Translations under genes and position numbers: made by a program
Notes under the pieces: generated by a model
The model's database searches: none
The model's input: only the letters and a program-made list of their open reading frames with translations
What the model was told of the DNA's origin: nothing
Assembly: GCA_955652195.1 (NCBI GenBank)
Contig: CATPBC010000470.1
Span: forward strand, 1-5,601
Reading direction: 5' to 3'
DNA from: an uncultured Xanthobacteraceae bacterium
Lineage (GTDB): Bacteria > Pseudomonadota > Alphaproteobacteria > Rhizobiales > Xanthobacteraceae
Length of the DNA stretch: 5,601 nt
Shown: piece after piece, positions 1 to 5,601 of the stretch
Layout: each line of letters opens with the position of its first letter
Position numbering within the stretch: position 1 is the stretch's first letter

Positions 1-2
1 CG

Positions 3-869
3 GCAGGCGGTCCCACCGACGTTGTCGGCCGCATCGTCGCAGATAGGTTAAGCGACGTTCTTGGCCAGCAAGTCATCGTCGAAAACGTCGGCGGCGCCGG
101 CGGGATGACCGGCGCCCAACGCGTGGCGCTGGCCAATCCAGGCGGTTATCAGGTTCTCCTCGGCACCGTGGGCACCCAAGCCTACAATCAGACCCTCTAT
201 AAGAAGCCGCTCTACAATGCAGTCGACGACTTCACGCCAGTTGCGCTCATCGCCGAGCAGCCACTGGTTCTGGTCGTGCCCAAGGATTTTCCGGCCGACT
301 CGCTGAAAACCTTCACGGTGTACGTCAAGGCCAATTCGGCGAAATTGTCGTTCGGCTCGGGAGGCAGCGGCTCTGCGACCCATCTCGGGTGCGTGCTGCT
401 TAATACCGCGATCGGCGCGAACGTCCAGCATGTCCCGTATCGTGGCTCCGCTCCTGCCATGCAGGATCTCATCGCTGGGCGCATAAACTATCTATGCGAC
501 GCCGTCTCCACCGCGCTGCCGCAGATCAGGTCCGGGACCGTCAAACCACTAGCAGTCCTGGCGCGCCACAGATCGGCGGTACTGCCGGATGTGCCAACTG
601 CGCAGGAACAAGGGCTTGCCGGATTCGAAGCCAACAATTGGATCGGGCTGTTCTTCCCGCGCAAGACCCCAGAGCCGATCGTCCGCCAACTTCACGATGC
701 CGCCATCAAGGCCATGAATGTGCCGTCGCTGCGGGCGCGCATGGAGGCAATCGGCACCGACTTGGTGAGCGCCGATCGCACCGATTCCGCCTACCTCAAG
801 CGCTTCGTCAGCAGCGAAATCGAGAAGTGGGCGGTGCCGATCAAGGCGAGCGGCGTGTCGGTAGAGTAA
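3..869 (+). CDS. Bug/TctC-family periplasmic solute-binding protein of a tripartite tricarboxylate transporter, 5' end missing
   Basis: The gene runs in from outside the window; the open frame is continuous from base 3 to the TAA at 867-869 and gives 288 residues. Family members are usually about 320-330 residues, so roughly 35-40 residues, including the export signal, are missing. Visible family marks are AGGPTDVVGR at the left edge (family form PFxAGGxxDxxAR), the ENVGGAGG turn, GGYQVLLGT, and the signature HVPYRGSAPAMQDLIAGRI near 429-485. The C-terminal part has LPDVPTAQEQG and NWIGLFFPRKTP, both standard. Bug proteins are periplasmic two-lobed receptors that bind carboxylates, including aromatic acids in some cases, and deliver them to TctAB-type permeases or act as orphans. 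No permease gene is visible here. The gene converges on the UbiD operon, so any link to it is an inference. An ATG at 105 is internal and is not the start. The family call is firm; the ligand is unknown. Confidence 0.95.
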   Translation, partial: AGGPTDVVGRIVADRLSDVLGQQVIVENVGGAGGMTGAQRVALANPGGYQVLLGTVGTQAYNQTLYKKPLYNAVDDFTPVALIAEQPLVLVVPKDFPADSLKTFTVYVKANSAKLSFGSGGSGSATHLGCVLLNTAIGANVQHVPYRGSAPAMQDLIAGRINYLCDAVSTALPQIRSGTVKPLAVLARHRSAVLPDVPTAQEQGLAGFEANNWIGLFFPRKTPEPIVRQLHDAAIKAMNVPSLRARMEAIGTDLVSADRTDSAYLKRFVSSEIEKWAVPIKASGVSVE

Positions 870-903
870 AGCTTCCGCCGCTCATCAACCTGCGTGGCGT
901 TAA

Positions 904-932
904 GCGGCGCGGCCGGCTTTTCGCCGCGCCGC
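904..932. terminator. GC-rich hairpin between convergent genes, possible bidirectional terminator
   Basis: Bases 904-913 (GCGGCGCGGC) pair perfectly with 923-932 (GCCGCGCCGC) to give a 10-bp stem with a 9-nt loop. It lies in the 64-nt gap between two converging stop codons (869 on + and 934 on -), where a shared terminator is expected. Neither side has a clean run of T after the stem, so intrinsic termination would be weak or Rho-assisted. Other roles, such as protecting the 3' end of the mRNA, are possible. Confidence 0.5.
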
Positions 933-933
933 A

Positions 934-2586
934 TCACTCTTTGACGCTTTTCACCGGCGTTTCTGGCGTGAGGCCAGCGCGGCGGTGGGCGAAGCTCTCC
1001 TTGCCAGTTTGTTCCCACCGGCCGGTCACCGCACGCTCCGCATAGGTGTCCCAGACCGAATCCCAATCGCCGAGCGAATAGCCGTGCCACGGCTGCCGCG
1101 GCGTGATCGGCGGCAGATTAAGCTCGTGCCAAATCGCTAACGCCCGTTCCATGAACTCGCGCTTGGGCAGCGAAATCGGCGGATCGGGCGTTTTCTGGGT
1201 GGCATCGATCAGCATGGTCGATTCCTCGCCACCGCCTTCGGACTTCGGCCCGTGGCCGGCCGAGCGGTAAGGCGCGATGAACACGTCCTCGATCGGATTG
1301 GCGCGATAGGCGAGCGACCAGAACACCGCATTGAGATTTTCCGGATCGATGTCCTCGCTGATCCCGACGACATATTTGCCGATATCGGCTTGCAGCATCG
1401 CGGCGCCATGCAAGGCCCGCCAGATTTCGGTGCGCGGCACGCCCGGCGCAAACTGCACGAACAATATCTTGCGCAGATTGCTCAGCGGCTCATGCATCGC
1501 GACGCGGCGAACGCCTTTGATCGCCAGCATATCGCGCAAATGCGCGAGATAACGCGGCTCGTAGGCGACCCGCTTCATCACGCTCGATTCGCTCGGCGTC
1601 ACCTCGCTTAAGATCGACAGCCAAACCGGATTGCGCTTATGCGTGATCGCGGTGACCTGCATCGACATGTTAAAGCCTTCAAGCGCCACGTGGCCGTGGC
1701 TCTCGCCGAACGGCCCTTCCGGTTCGAGCAGTTCGGGGTCGATGAGGCCTTCGACCACGAATTCTGCGTCCGCCGGCACGTCGAGATCGACCGTGACGCC
1801 TTTGATGGTGCGGATTGGCGCGCCGGCAAGCGCGCCGGCGACCGCCATCTCGTCGCAGTCGATCGGCAGTTTTTGCGGCCCGGTGAACATCACGACCGGC
1901 GCGCAGCCGACGACGATCGCGATCGGCATCGGCTGTTTGCGCTTGCGGTATTTCTGCCAGTGCAAATAGCCGCCGGCGCCGCCGGGCCGCGCCGCCATGC
2001 GCACGCCAAGCCGGTCGGTCGCCTTCAGCTGCGCGCGGTAAGTGCCCATGTTGCGCACACCGGTTTCCGGGTCGCGGGTGATGCACAACGTCGCCGTGAG
2101 ATAGGGCGCCGCATCGAAACCCGGAGTTGAAATCGGCACCGGCAAAGCTTTAAGGCCGCCGTCCGGCTTGCGTAGCGCGTCGTCTTTGATGACGACGTCT
2201 TGGCATGGCGCGGCAGTCGCCGGCGTCGGTGCAATGGGATTGGCGATGGCGTGCAGCCAAGCGTCGCCGATTTCTTCGACTGGTCGCCCCATGCCGACGG
2301 CGTAGATCCGCGCCGAGGCCGCCAGCGCGCCGACTGCCACTGGAACATCGTAGCGGCGACCGCTGCCATCGGTCACATTGGTGAACAAGAATGCGCGCCG
2401 CTCGTCCTCGCGAAGCCCGCCCTGGAATTGCCAGCGCACCAGCGGATGCAGCTCGCTGTCCTTGTCGATCGCCCGGTCGATGCGGTGGAGCAAACCTTCG
2501 GCTTCGAGGCGCCGCAGATGTTCCTGGAAATCGAGCGGCGGGCTCGATCTCGCGGTTACGGATTGGGCTGCGCGCTTGTCGAGCAT
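934..2586 (-). CDS. UbiD family prenylated-FMN-dependent (de)carboxylase
   Basis: Predicted 550-residue cytoplasmic enzyme that decarboxylates, or reversibly carboxylates, an aromatic, heteroaromatic or alpha,beta-unsaturated acid using prenylated FMN, Mn2+ and K+. Numbered from the chosen start, NMGTYR places Asn179 and Arg184 exactly as Asn168 and Arg173 in fungal Fdc1. His209 and Glu246 (in CDEMAVAGAL) are the probable remaining Mn/phosphate-site ligands. PEGPFGESHGH supplies Glu290 and Glu295, matching Glu277 and Glu282, so the catalytic Arg-Glu-Glu set is intact. The frame extends upstream to an ATG at 2667, but the ATG at 2584-2586 is preferred: it begins MLDKRAAQ about 18 residues before the usual DFQEHLRRLEAEG N-terminus and lies 5 nt after the upstream stop codon, avoiding a 76-nt overlap. 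The Shine-Dalgarno sequence is poor, suggesting translational coupling. A UbiX gene lies two genes upstream. Substrate not deducible; ubiquinone biosynthesis is less likely given the catabolic-looking neighbours. Confidence 0.93.
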   Translation of the reverse strand: MLDKRAAQSVTARSSPPLDFQEHLRRLEAEGLLHRIDRAIDKDSELHPLVRWQFQGGLREDERRAFLFTNVTDGSGRRYDVPVAVGALAASARIYAVGMGRPVEEIGDAWLHAIANPIAPTPATAAPCQDVVIKDDALRKPDGGLKALPVPISTPGFDAAPYLTATLCITRDPETGVRNMGTYRAQLKATDRLGVRMAARPGGAGGYLHWQKYRKRKQPMPIAIVVGCAPVVMFTGPQKLPIDCDEMAVAGALAGAPIRTIKGVTVDLDVPADAEFVVEGLIDPELLEPEGPFGESHGHVALEGFNMSMQVTAITHKRNPVWLSILSEVTPSESSVMKRVAYEPRYLAHLRDMLAIKGVRRVAMHEPLSNLRKILFVQFAPGVPRTEIWRALHGAAMLQADIGKYVVGISEDIDPENLNAVFWSLAYRANPIEDVFIAPYRSAGHGPKSEGGGEESTMLIDATQKTPDPPISLPKREFMERALAIWHELNLPPITPRQPWHGYSLGDWDSVWDTYAERAVTGRWEQTGKESFAHRRAGLTPETPVKSVKE

Positions 2587-2591
2587 CGCGG

Positions 2592-2975
2592 TTATTTGTT
2601 TTTCTGATGTTCGGCGATGATCGGACGGGCCACGCGGAAACAATCGACTCCGATCGGCGCGCCGCAATAGATCGTGATCTGGGTCAGCGCGGCCCGGATC
2701 TCATTTGGCGTCAGCCCATTATTGAGCGCGCCGCGAACATGCGTGGCGAACTCTTCCATCTTGCCGAGCGCTGCGATCATGCCGAGATTGAGGATGGAAC
2801 GCTCGCGCGGCTGTAATGTTTCGTCGCCCCAGGTCTCGCCCCAGCAATATTCGGTCAACAGCCGCTGAAAATCACGATTGAAATCGTCGACATTTTGCAG
2901 CGCGCGATCGACATAGGCGTCGCCCAAAACCTTTTTGCGTTTGGCAAGGCCGGCCTCATAGCGTTTCTGATCCAT
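2592..2975 (-). CDS. carboxymuconolactone decarboxylase (CMD) family protein, PcaC-like
   Basis: Small, probably cytoplasmic, all-helical protein of 127 residues, close to the length of 4-carboxymuconolactone decarboxylase PcaC. The core fits PcaC rather than the peroxidase-like AhpD branch: WGETWGDETLQPRERS near residues 45-60, HVRGALNNGLTPNEIR at 79-94, and IYCGAPIG then FRVARPIIAE at the C-terminus. There is no CxxC pair; the cysteines are single, at 44, 104 and 112. The start was set at the ATG at 2973-2975 because a perfect AAGGAGG lies 8 nt upstream; an ATG 36 nt further upstream would place that site inside the coding region. No other beta-ketoadipate genes are present, so a true PcaC reaction is doubtful. 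Its place between ubiX and ubiD suggests action on a decarboxylated or ring-opened product. The family is firm, the reaction is not. Confidence 0.9.
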   Translation of the reverse strand: MDQKRYEAGLAKRKKVLGDAYVDRALQNVDDFNRDFQRLLTEYCWGETWGDETLQPRERSILNLGMIAALGKMEEFATHVRGALNNGLTPNEIRAALTQITIYCGAPIGVDCFRVARPIIAEHQKNK

Positions 2976-2983
2976 GGCGCTTT

Positions 2984-2990
2984 CCTCCTT
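2984..2990 (-). promoter_or_regulatory. Consensus ribosome binding site of the CMD gene
   Basis: On the minus strand these bases read AAGGAGG, a full match to the anti-Shine-Dalgarno sequence, 8 nt before the ATG at 2975. It fixes the start of the CMD gene, and it is the only strong site in the five-gene run, so this protein may be made at a higher rate than its neighbours. Confidence 0.85.
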
Positions 2991-3034
2991 ATTAACAGTC
3001 TCCCTCGCCATCGCCTGCGCAGGGGAAGGGAAAA

Positions 3035-3619
3035 TTACTCCTCGGCCGGTCCGCCCTTCCAGCGTTTGACGATGCCGGTATCGATGCCGAACAGATCGAG
3101 CAATCGCCCGCAGGTGTGATTGACGATGTCATCGACGCTTCGCGGACGGTTGTAGAAGGCGGGAACGATCGGCGCGATTACCGCGCCGATCTCAGCAAGC
3201 ACCGTCATGCTGCGCAGGTGTCCGACGTGCAGCGGCGTCTCGCGAATCGCCAGCACCAGCCGCCGTTTTTCCTTGAGCACAACGTCGGCGGCGCGCGACA
3301 GCAGCGAAGCAGTAACCCCGCTGGCGATTTCGCTCATGGTACGGATCGAGCATGGGGCAATGATCATGCCCATGGTCGGGAACGAGCCGGAAGAAATCGC
3401 CGCCCCGATGTCAGTGATGGCGTAGTGCACCGAAGCCAGCGCGCGCACGTCTTTCGGCTTGATGTCGGTCTCGTAGGCCAATGTCATTTCCGCCGATCGG
3501 CTCATGACCAGGTGGGTCTCGACCTCGGCTCTGCGCAGGAGCTCAAGAAGCCGCACGCCGTAGATGGTGCCGGAGGCGCCGGAAATGCCCACAATCAGCC
3601 GTGTGGCAGCTTTCGCCAT
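3035..3619 (-). CDS. UbiX family flavin prenyltransferase
   Basis: 194-residue flavoprotein predicted to transfer a dimethylallyl group to FMN, making the prenylated FMN needed by UbiD enzymes. The N-terminal beta strand and flavin loop read RLIVGISGASGTIYG (residues 7-21). The conserved acidic residue of YETD is Glu50, and GSFPTMGMIIAPCS with TMSEIASG spans 78-101. SRAADVVLKEKR then IRETPLHVGHL, with Arg126 and Glu127, spans 108-135. The end has PAFYNRPRSVDDIVNH with Tyr156 and Arg172, and a closing RWKGG, all usual in the family. The ATG at 3617-3619 gives the normal family length; an in-frame ATG 120 nt upstream would add a 40-residue extension with no family resemblance and would overlap the preceding gene by 35 nt. 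No good Shine-Dalgarno sequence precedes the chosen start. The gene is in the same run as ubiD, so it most likely serves that enzyme. Confidence 0.94.
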   Translation of the reverse strand: MAKAATRLIVGISGASGTIYGVRLLELLRRAEVETHLVMSRSAEMTLAYETDIKPKDVRALASVHYAITDIGAAISSGSFPTMGMIIAPCSIRTMSEIASGVTASLLSRAADVVLKEKRRLVLAIRETPLHVGHLRSMTVLAEIGAVIAPIVPAFYNRPRSVDDIVNHTCGRLLDLFGIDTGIVKRWKGGPAEE

Positions 3620-3637
3620 AACCCAACCCCGTTTAAC

Positions 3638-3656
3638 CCTGTTTTCGTTCAACAGG
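3638..3656. other. Small stem-loop in the gap before the UbiX gene
   Basis: CCTGTT at 3638-3643 pairs with AACAGG at 3651-3656 around a 7-nt loop. It lies in the 85-nt gap, the longest inside the gene run, 19 nt upstream of the UbiX start codon. A six-pair stem may arise by chance. It has no T run and so is not a terminator; a role in mRNA processing or translation is only a possibility. Confidence 0.25.
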
Positions 3657-3704
3657 AGGTCGCAGCGACTTTTGCCACGGGGCGACACGCCGTTCCAGTA
3701 GGGG

Positions 3705-4238
3705 TCAGCGGGCGACAAATTCCTCGAACTTGACCGCATCGAACGCGCTGCCCAGGCGGTCTAGCGCCGGTTTCGGAAAACGCACGGCCAAGACAGCCTC
3801 ATAGGCTGCGAGATTCGCGCGCGCAGCGACCGCTGGCGCGGCCTCGCTGCCAAGCCGAGCGGAGCGGCTGTGGCTGTAGAGTGCTTCCTGCTGCAGGCGC
3901 TCGGCCTCAAGCTCGATAGCCTTGATCTTGGTTCGAAATGCTTCCTGTTCGTTTGCTTCGACGAGCGTCGCGGCGCCTTTGAGCTTGCGGCGCACATCAC
4001 GGATTGGAACGATGGTGAGTTGCCGCCAATCGCGAACGGCCGCATCGAGATCCTTTACGTTCCCGGCGGACAATTGCCGCCGCCCGGCGGCAAGCCACAA
4101 CAGAAACAGCAGCAGATTGACGTCGACGCCACATTCGTCCTGCAGCGCGATGCAGGCCTCGGCAACGCCGGCTTGGCAATAAAAATGCAGCGAGAACCGC
4201 CAGAACGGTGTTTCGCTTGCTGCTGCCGGCTCGGTCAT
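3705..4238 (-). CDS. TIGR02444 (DUF2390) family protein, function unknown
   Basis: 177-residue protein matching the conserved family of unknown function known as TIGR02444. The signature is the N-terminal FWRFSLHFYCQAGVAEACIALQ region (residues 12-33), followed by GVDVNLLLFLLWLAAG (37-52) and WRQLTIVPIRDVRRKLK (71-87). The hydrophobic part is short and broken by family-conserved polar residues, so it is probably a buried helix rather than a membrane span. Residues about 93-122 are rich in Glu, Lys and Arg with a helical, possibly coiled-coil pattern; the C-terminal third is Ala-rich. The ATG at 4236-4238 lies 6 nt after the bicupin stop, with a GGAG only 1 nt before it, so translation is probably coupled. 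Why this family sits between a dioxygenase-like gene and ubiX is not known. The family assignment is from remembered motifs, and no function is claimed. Confidence 0.85.
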   Translation of the reverse strand: MTEPAAASETPFWRFSLHFYCQAGVAEACIALQDECGVDVNLLLFLLWLAAGRRQLSAGNVKDLDAAVRDWRQLTIVPIRDVRRKLKGAATLVEANEQEAFRTKIKAIELEAERLQQEALYSHSRSARLGSEAAPAVAARANLAAYEAVLAVRFPKPALDRLGSAFDAVKFEEFVAR

Positions 4239-4244
4239 GCTCCG

Positions 4245-5372
4245 CTAGGCCGTCTTAATGCCCAGCTCCGCCATTTCCTTGGCATAGGCGGTGTCCATGC
4301 GCGACGCGATGGCGTGTTTGGCAAGCTCGGCCGCGAAGATGCGGCGGATTTCCGGCTTCTCGTCGATGTAGTCGATCTGATCGCCGCCGGCGCGGCGGCT
4401 GATCCAGGCCTTCGGCACGCCTTGCGCATTGCGAACGGCGACGCCCTCATGCTTGAAGGCAAGATATCGCGCCGGCGTCGTCCCGGTATTGAAGTGCTGG
4501 TGGAACCACATATTCGGCGGCACGATCAGCGTTCCGACTTCCCACTCATAACGCTGCGGCTCTTCGCCTTCCGGCCACATCAAAGAGTAGCCCTCGCCCG
4601 AGAGCACGATGACATGCGCGCCCGGTCCGTGCGCATGGCCCTTCTTATAGGTGCCGATCGGAAACTGCGAAATGTGACTGTTCATCGAGCCTTTGGCCAT
4701 GTTGAAGCGGATATGGCCGCCGCCGGCGCCGCGCTCGGTCGCGGTGATCAGCGGAATGTTGACCGCGTCGGGCACGAAATTCGTCGTCAGCAGAAAGCCC
4801 TTCTGCTCGCCCTTGTAAAAATAATCCGGCTCGCCGGCGAAGCGGTCGTTGAAGTCGTATTTGGTGTTGAAGATGAAATCGAGGTCCTCATAGAGATTGA
4901 TGACCGGTGGTGCGTTGGTGACGGCGACATAGCGCGCCGGCTCCCGCCCCGAGCCGTTAAAATGCTGATGATGGCAATTCAGCGGGATGGCAAACAGCGC
5001 CCCTTCCTTCCATTCGAATGTGATTCGCGCGCCGGCGTCATTCCACACCGTCGTCGAGCCGCGGCCGCTCAGCACCAGAATCATCTCTTCGTATAATTGG
5101 CGGTGCGGCGTCAGACTCTTGCCCGCTGGAATCTCCATTACGTGACAATCGTTCGAGGTGCGCGAGGCGTCGTGGTTGAGGAAGATGGCATTGCCGCCGC
5201 GGCGCGCCCACGGCTTCAGCGCGACCGTCCGCAGGTTGCGGACATAAAACGACGGAATGATATCGAGCCCTTCGGCCTTGACCCAACGGGTATAGGGCGT
5301 CTCCTTTTCGGTCTTGAACTTACTGGCGAGTTCTTCGGAAACGAGCGCGGTTTTTTTGGCGGTCTCAGCCAT
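4245..5372 (-). CDS. bicupin protein, gentisate 1,2-dioxygenase-like metalloenzyme candidate
   Basis: 375-residue protein with two cupin barrels and no signal peptide. The first barrel has motif 1 with His90, Gln92 and Glu96 (in PHRQLYEEMILVLSGRG) and motif 2 with G124, P130, His135 and N139. The second has motif 1 GHAHGPGAHVIVLSGEG with His246 and His248, but Ala252 stands where the usual Glu is and a His follows at 253; motif 2 has G280, P286, His291 and N295. The second barrel can thus form a three-histidine Fe(II) site like that of gentisate and salicylate dioxygenases, although in those it lies in the N-terminal barrel. Ring cleavage of a hydroxylated aromatic product would fit the UbiD/UbiX/CMD neighbours, but isomerase or non-catalytic roles are possible. 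An in-frame TGA at 5394-5396 lies only 21 nt upstream of the ATG at 5370-5372, leaving no earlier ATG; the ribosome site is weak. It is the first gene of the run. Confidence 0.85.
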   Translation of the reverse strand: MAETAKKTALVSEELASKFKTEKETPYTRWVKAEGLDIIPSFYVRNLRTVALKPWARRGGNAIFLNHDASRTSNDCHVMEIPAGKSLTPHRQLYEEMILVLSGRGSTTVWNDAGARITFEWKEGALFAIPLNCHHQHFNGSGREPARYVAVTNAPPVINLYEDLDFIFNTKYDFNDRFAGEPDYFYKGEQKGFLLTTNFVPDAVNIPLITATERGAGGGHIRFNMAKGSMNSHISQFPIGTYKKGHAHGPGAHVIVLSGEGYSLMWPEGEEPQRYEWEVGTLIVPPNMWFHQHFNTGTTPARYLAFKHEGVAVRNAQGVPKAWISRRAGGDQIDYIDEKPEIRRIFAAELAKHAIASRMDTAYAKEMAELGIKTA

Positions 5373-5463
5373 TGGGCATTTCCATTTCTTCTGTCATGCC
5401 ACCCCATATTAGCGAAAAACGCGGGGCAAAGGTTAAGGCGGACAATCGAATCGCAGCATCGGT
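5373..5463 (-). promoter_or_regulatory. Probable promoter and leader region of the bicupin-to-UbiD gene run
   Basis: This 91-nt gap precedes the first of five same-strand genes and is the natural place for their promoter. A TAATAT lies at 5411-5406 on the minus strand as a possible -10 box, but it matches the consensus at only four of six positions and no convincing -35 box is correctly spaced. A bulged hairpin covers the same place: CCCC 5402-5405 with GGGG 5423-5426, and GCG 5412-5414 with CGC 5420-5422. The preceding gene is on the same strand, so read-through from further upstream is also possible. No regulator gene is in view. Confidence 0.3.
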
Positions 5464-5601
5464 TTAGCGGTGGCGCCCATGGCGATCGTGGCCGTGGCCG
5501 TGCTCATGGTTATGTCCATGCTCATGCTCATGCGTGTGCTCGCGATGATGCAGCCGCTGGCGCGGCCGCGGTCCACGCGGATCCTCGCTGAACACCAAGG
5601 A
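5464..5601 (-). CDS. C-terminal end of an unidentified protein with a histidine-rich, metal-binding-like tail
   Basis: Only the last 45 codons and the TAA (minus strand, 5466-5464) are in the window. The visible peptide starts SLVFSEDPRGPRPRQL and continues into a tail in which His alternates with Glu, Gly and Asp, for example HTHEHEHGHNHEHGHGH, ending DRHGRHR. Tails of this kind bind Ni, Zn or Co and occur in UreE, in other metallochaperones and in some metal transporters. The part that could tell which family this is lies outside the window, so no name is given. The reverse-strand reading of the same bases is a Met/Val/Leu-rich peptide, expected wherever CAT and CAC codons are read backwards. 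It precedes the bicupin gene by 91 nt on the same strand. Confidence 0.6.
   Translation of the reverse strand, partial: SLVFSEDPRGPRPRQRLHHREHTHEHEHGHNHEHGHGHDRHGRHR

Noticed and set aside
494..1045. Open frame of 183 codons on the + strand
   Set aside because: It overlaps the Bug receptor gene in another frame and runs through the convergent hairpin into the end of ubiD. No family motif is seen.
1639..2130. Open frames on both strands inside ubiD, such as 163 codons on +
   Set aside because: The UbiD frame carries intact cofactor-binding and catalytic motifs across this whole stretch; the others are shadows.
3014..3023. Perfect 10-bp palindrome CCTGCGCAGG in the gap between the UbiX and CMD genes
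   Set aside because: It has no loop suitable for a hairpin, no T run and no second copy, so it is not distinguishable from chance in GC-rich DNA.
3653..3660. AGGAGGT on the + strand resembling a strong ribosome binding site
   Set aside because: No start codon follows at a suitable distance, and the downstream + frames are antisense to the TIGR02444 gene.
3870..5096. Long open frame of 408 codons on the + strand
   Set aside because: It lies opposite the bicupin and TIGR02444 genes, both of which have clear family motifs. Its translation is Arg/Ala/Asp-rich with no recognisable domain, typical of the reverse strand of GC-rich genes.
5497..5535. Short tandem-like repetition (ATG/GTG/CTC triplets) that might be read as a DNA repeat
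   Set aside because: The units are irregular and are explained by alternating His, Glu and Gly codons of the minus-strand tail; it is neither a CRISPR array nor a satellite.
5479..5601. + strand frame from the ATG at 5479 giving a Met/Val/Leu-rich peptide that looks like a signal sequence and stays open to the edge
   Set aside because: About a third of its first 24 residues are Met, which is not natural for a signal peptide and is what reversed CAT and CAC codons produce. The minus-strand His-rich tail explains the bases better. Sequence to the right would settle it.

Overview
The window is GC-rich DNA with compact, closely spaced genes. Its gene content is typical of a soil or rhizosphere alphaproteobacterium, perhaps of the Bradyrhizobium/Xanthobacteraceae kind. 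This placement rests on gene families and codon style read by eye. No marker gene is present, so it is tentative.

Layout, left to right. Positions 3-869 on the + strand hold the 3' part of a Bug/TctC-type periplasmic binding protein, the solute receptor of a tripartite tricarboxylate transporter; its signal peptide and first residues lie outside the window. A 64-nt convergent gap follows, with a strong GC hairpin that is probably a shared terminator. Everything from 934 to 5372 is a single minus-strand run of five genes. In transcription order they are a bicupin protein (5372-4245), a TIGR02444/DUF2390 protein of unknown function (4238-3705), a UbiX-type flavin prenyltransferase (3619-3035), a PcaC-like carboxymuconolactone decarboxylase family protein (2975-2592) and a UbiD-type prenylated-FMN decarboxylase (2586-934). 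Gaps are 6, 85, 59 and 5 nt, so the run is very probably one operon. At the right edge, 5601-5464 on the minus strand holds the end of another gene, coding for a histidine-rich tail.

How the genes may work together. UbiX makes prenylated FMN and the adjacent UbiD uses it to decarboxylate (or carboxylate) an aromatic, heteroaromatic or other alpha,beta-unsaturated acid. The bicupin resembles gentisate-type ring-cleavage dioxygenases in having a three-histidine metal site. The CMD protein resembles an enzyme that acts after ring cleavage. Together they look like a small peripheral pathway for an aromatic acid, and the convergent Bug receptor could bind the acid for uptake. The substrate is not revealed by the sequence. 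This gene combination, and the unusual ligand sets of the bicupin, are the main points of interest. No RNA gene, CRISPR array, insertion sequence or other mobile element was seen, and no gene-free stretch is longer than about 100 nt.
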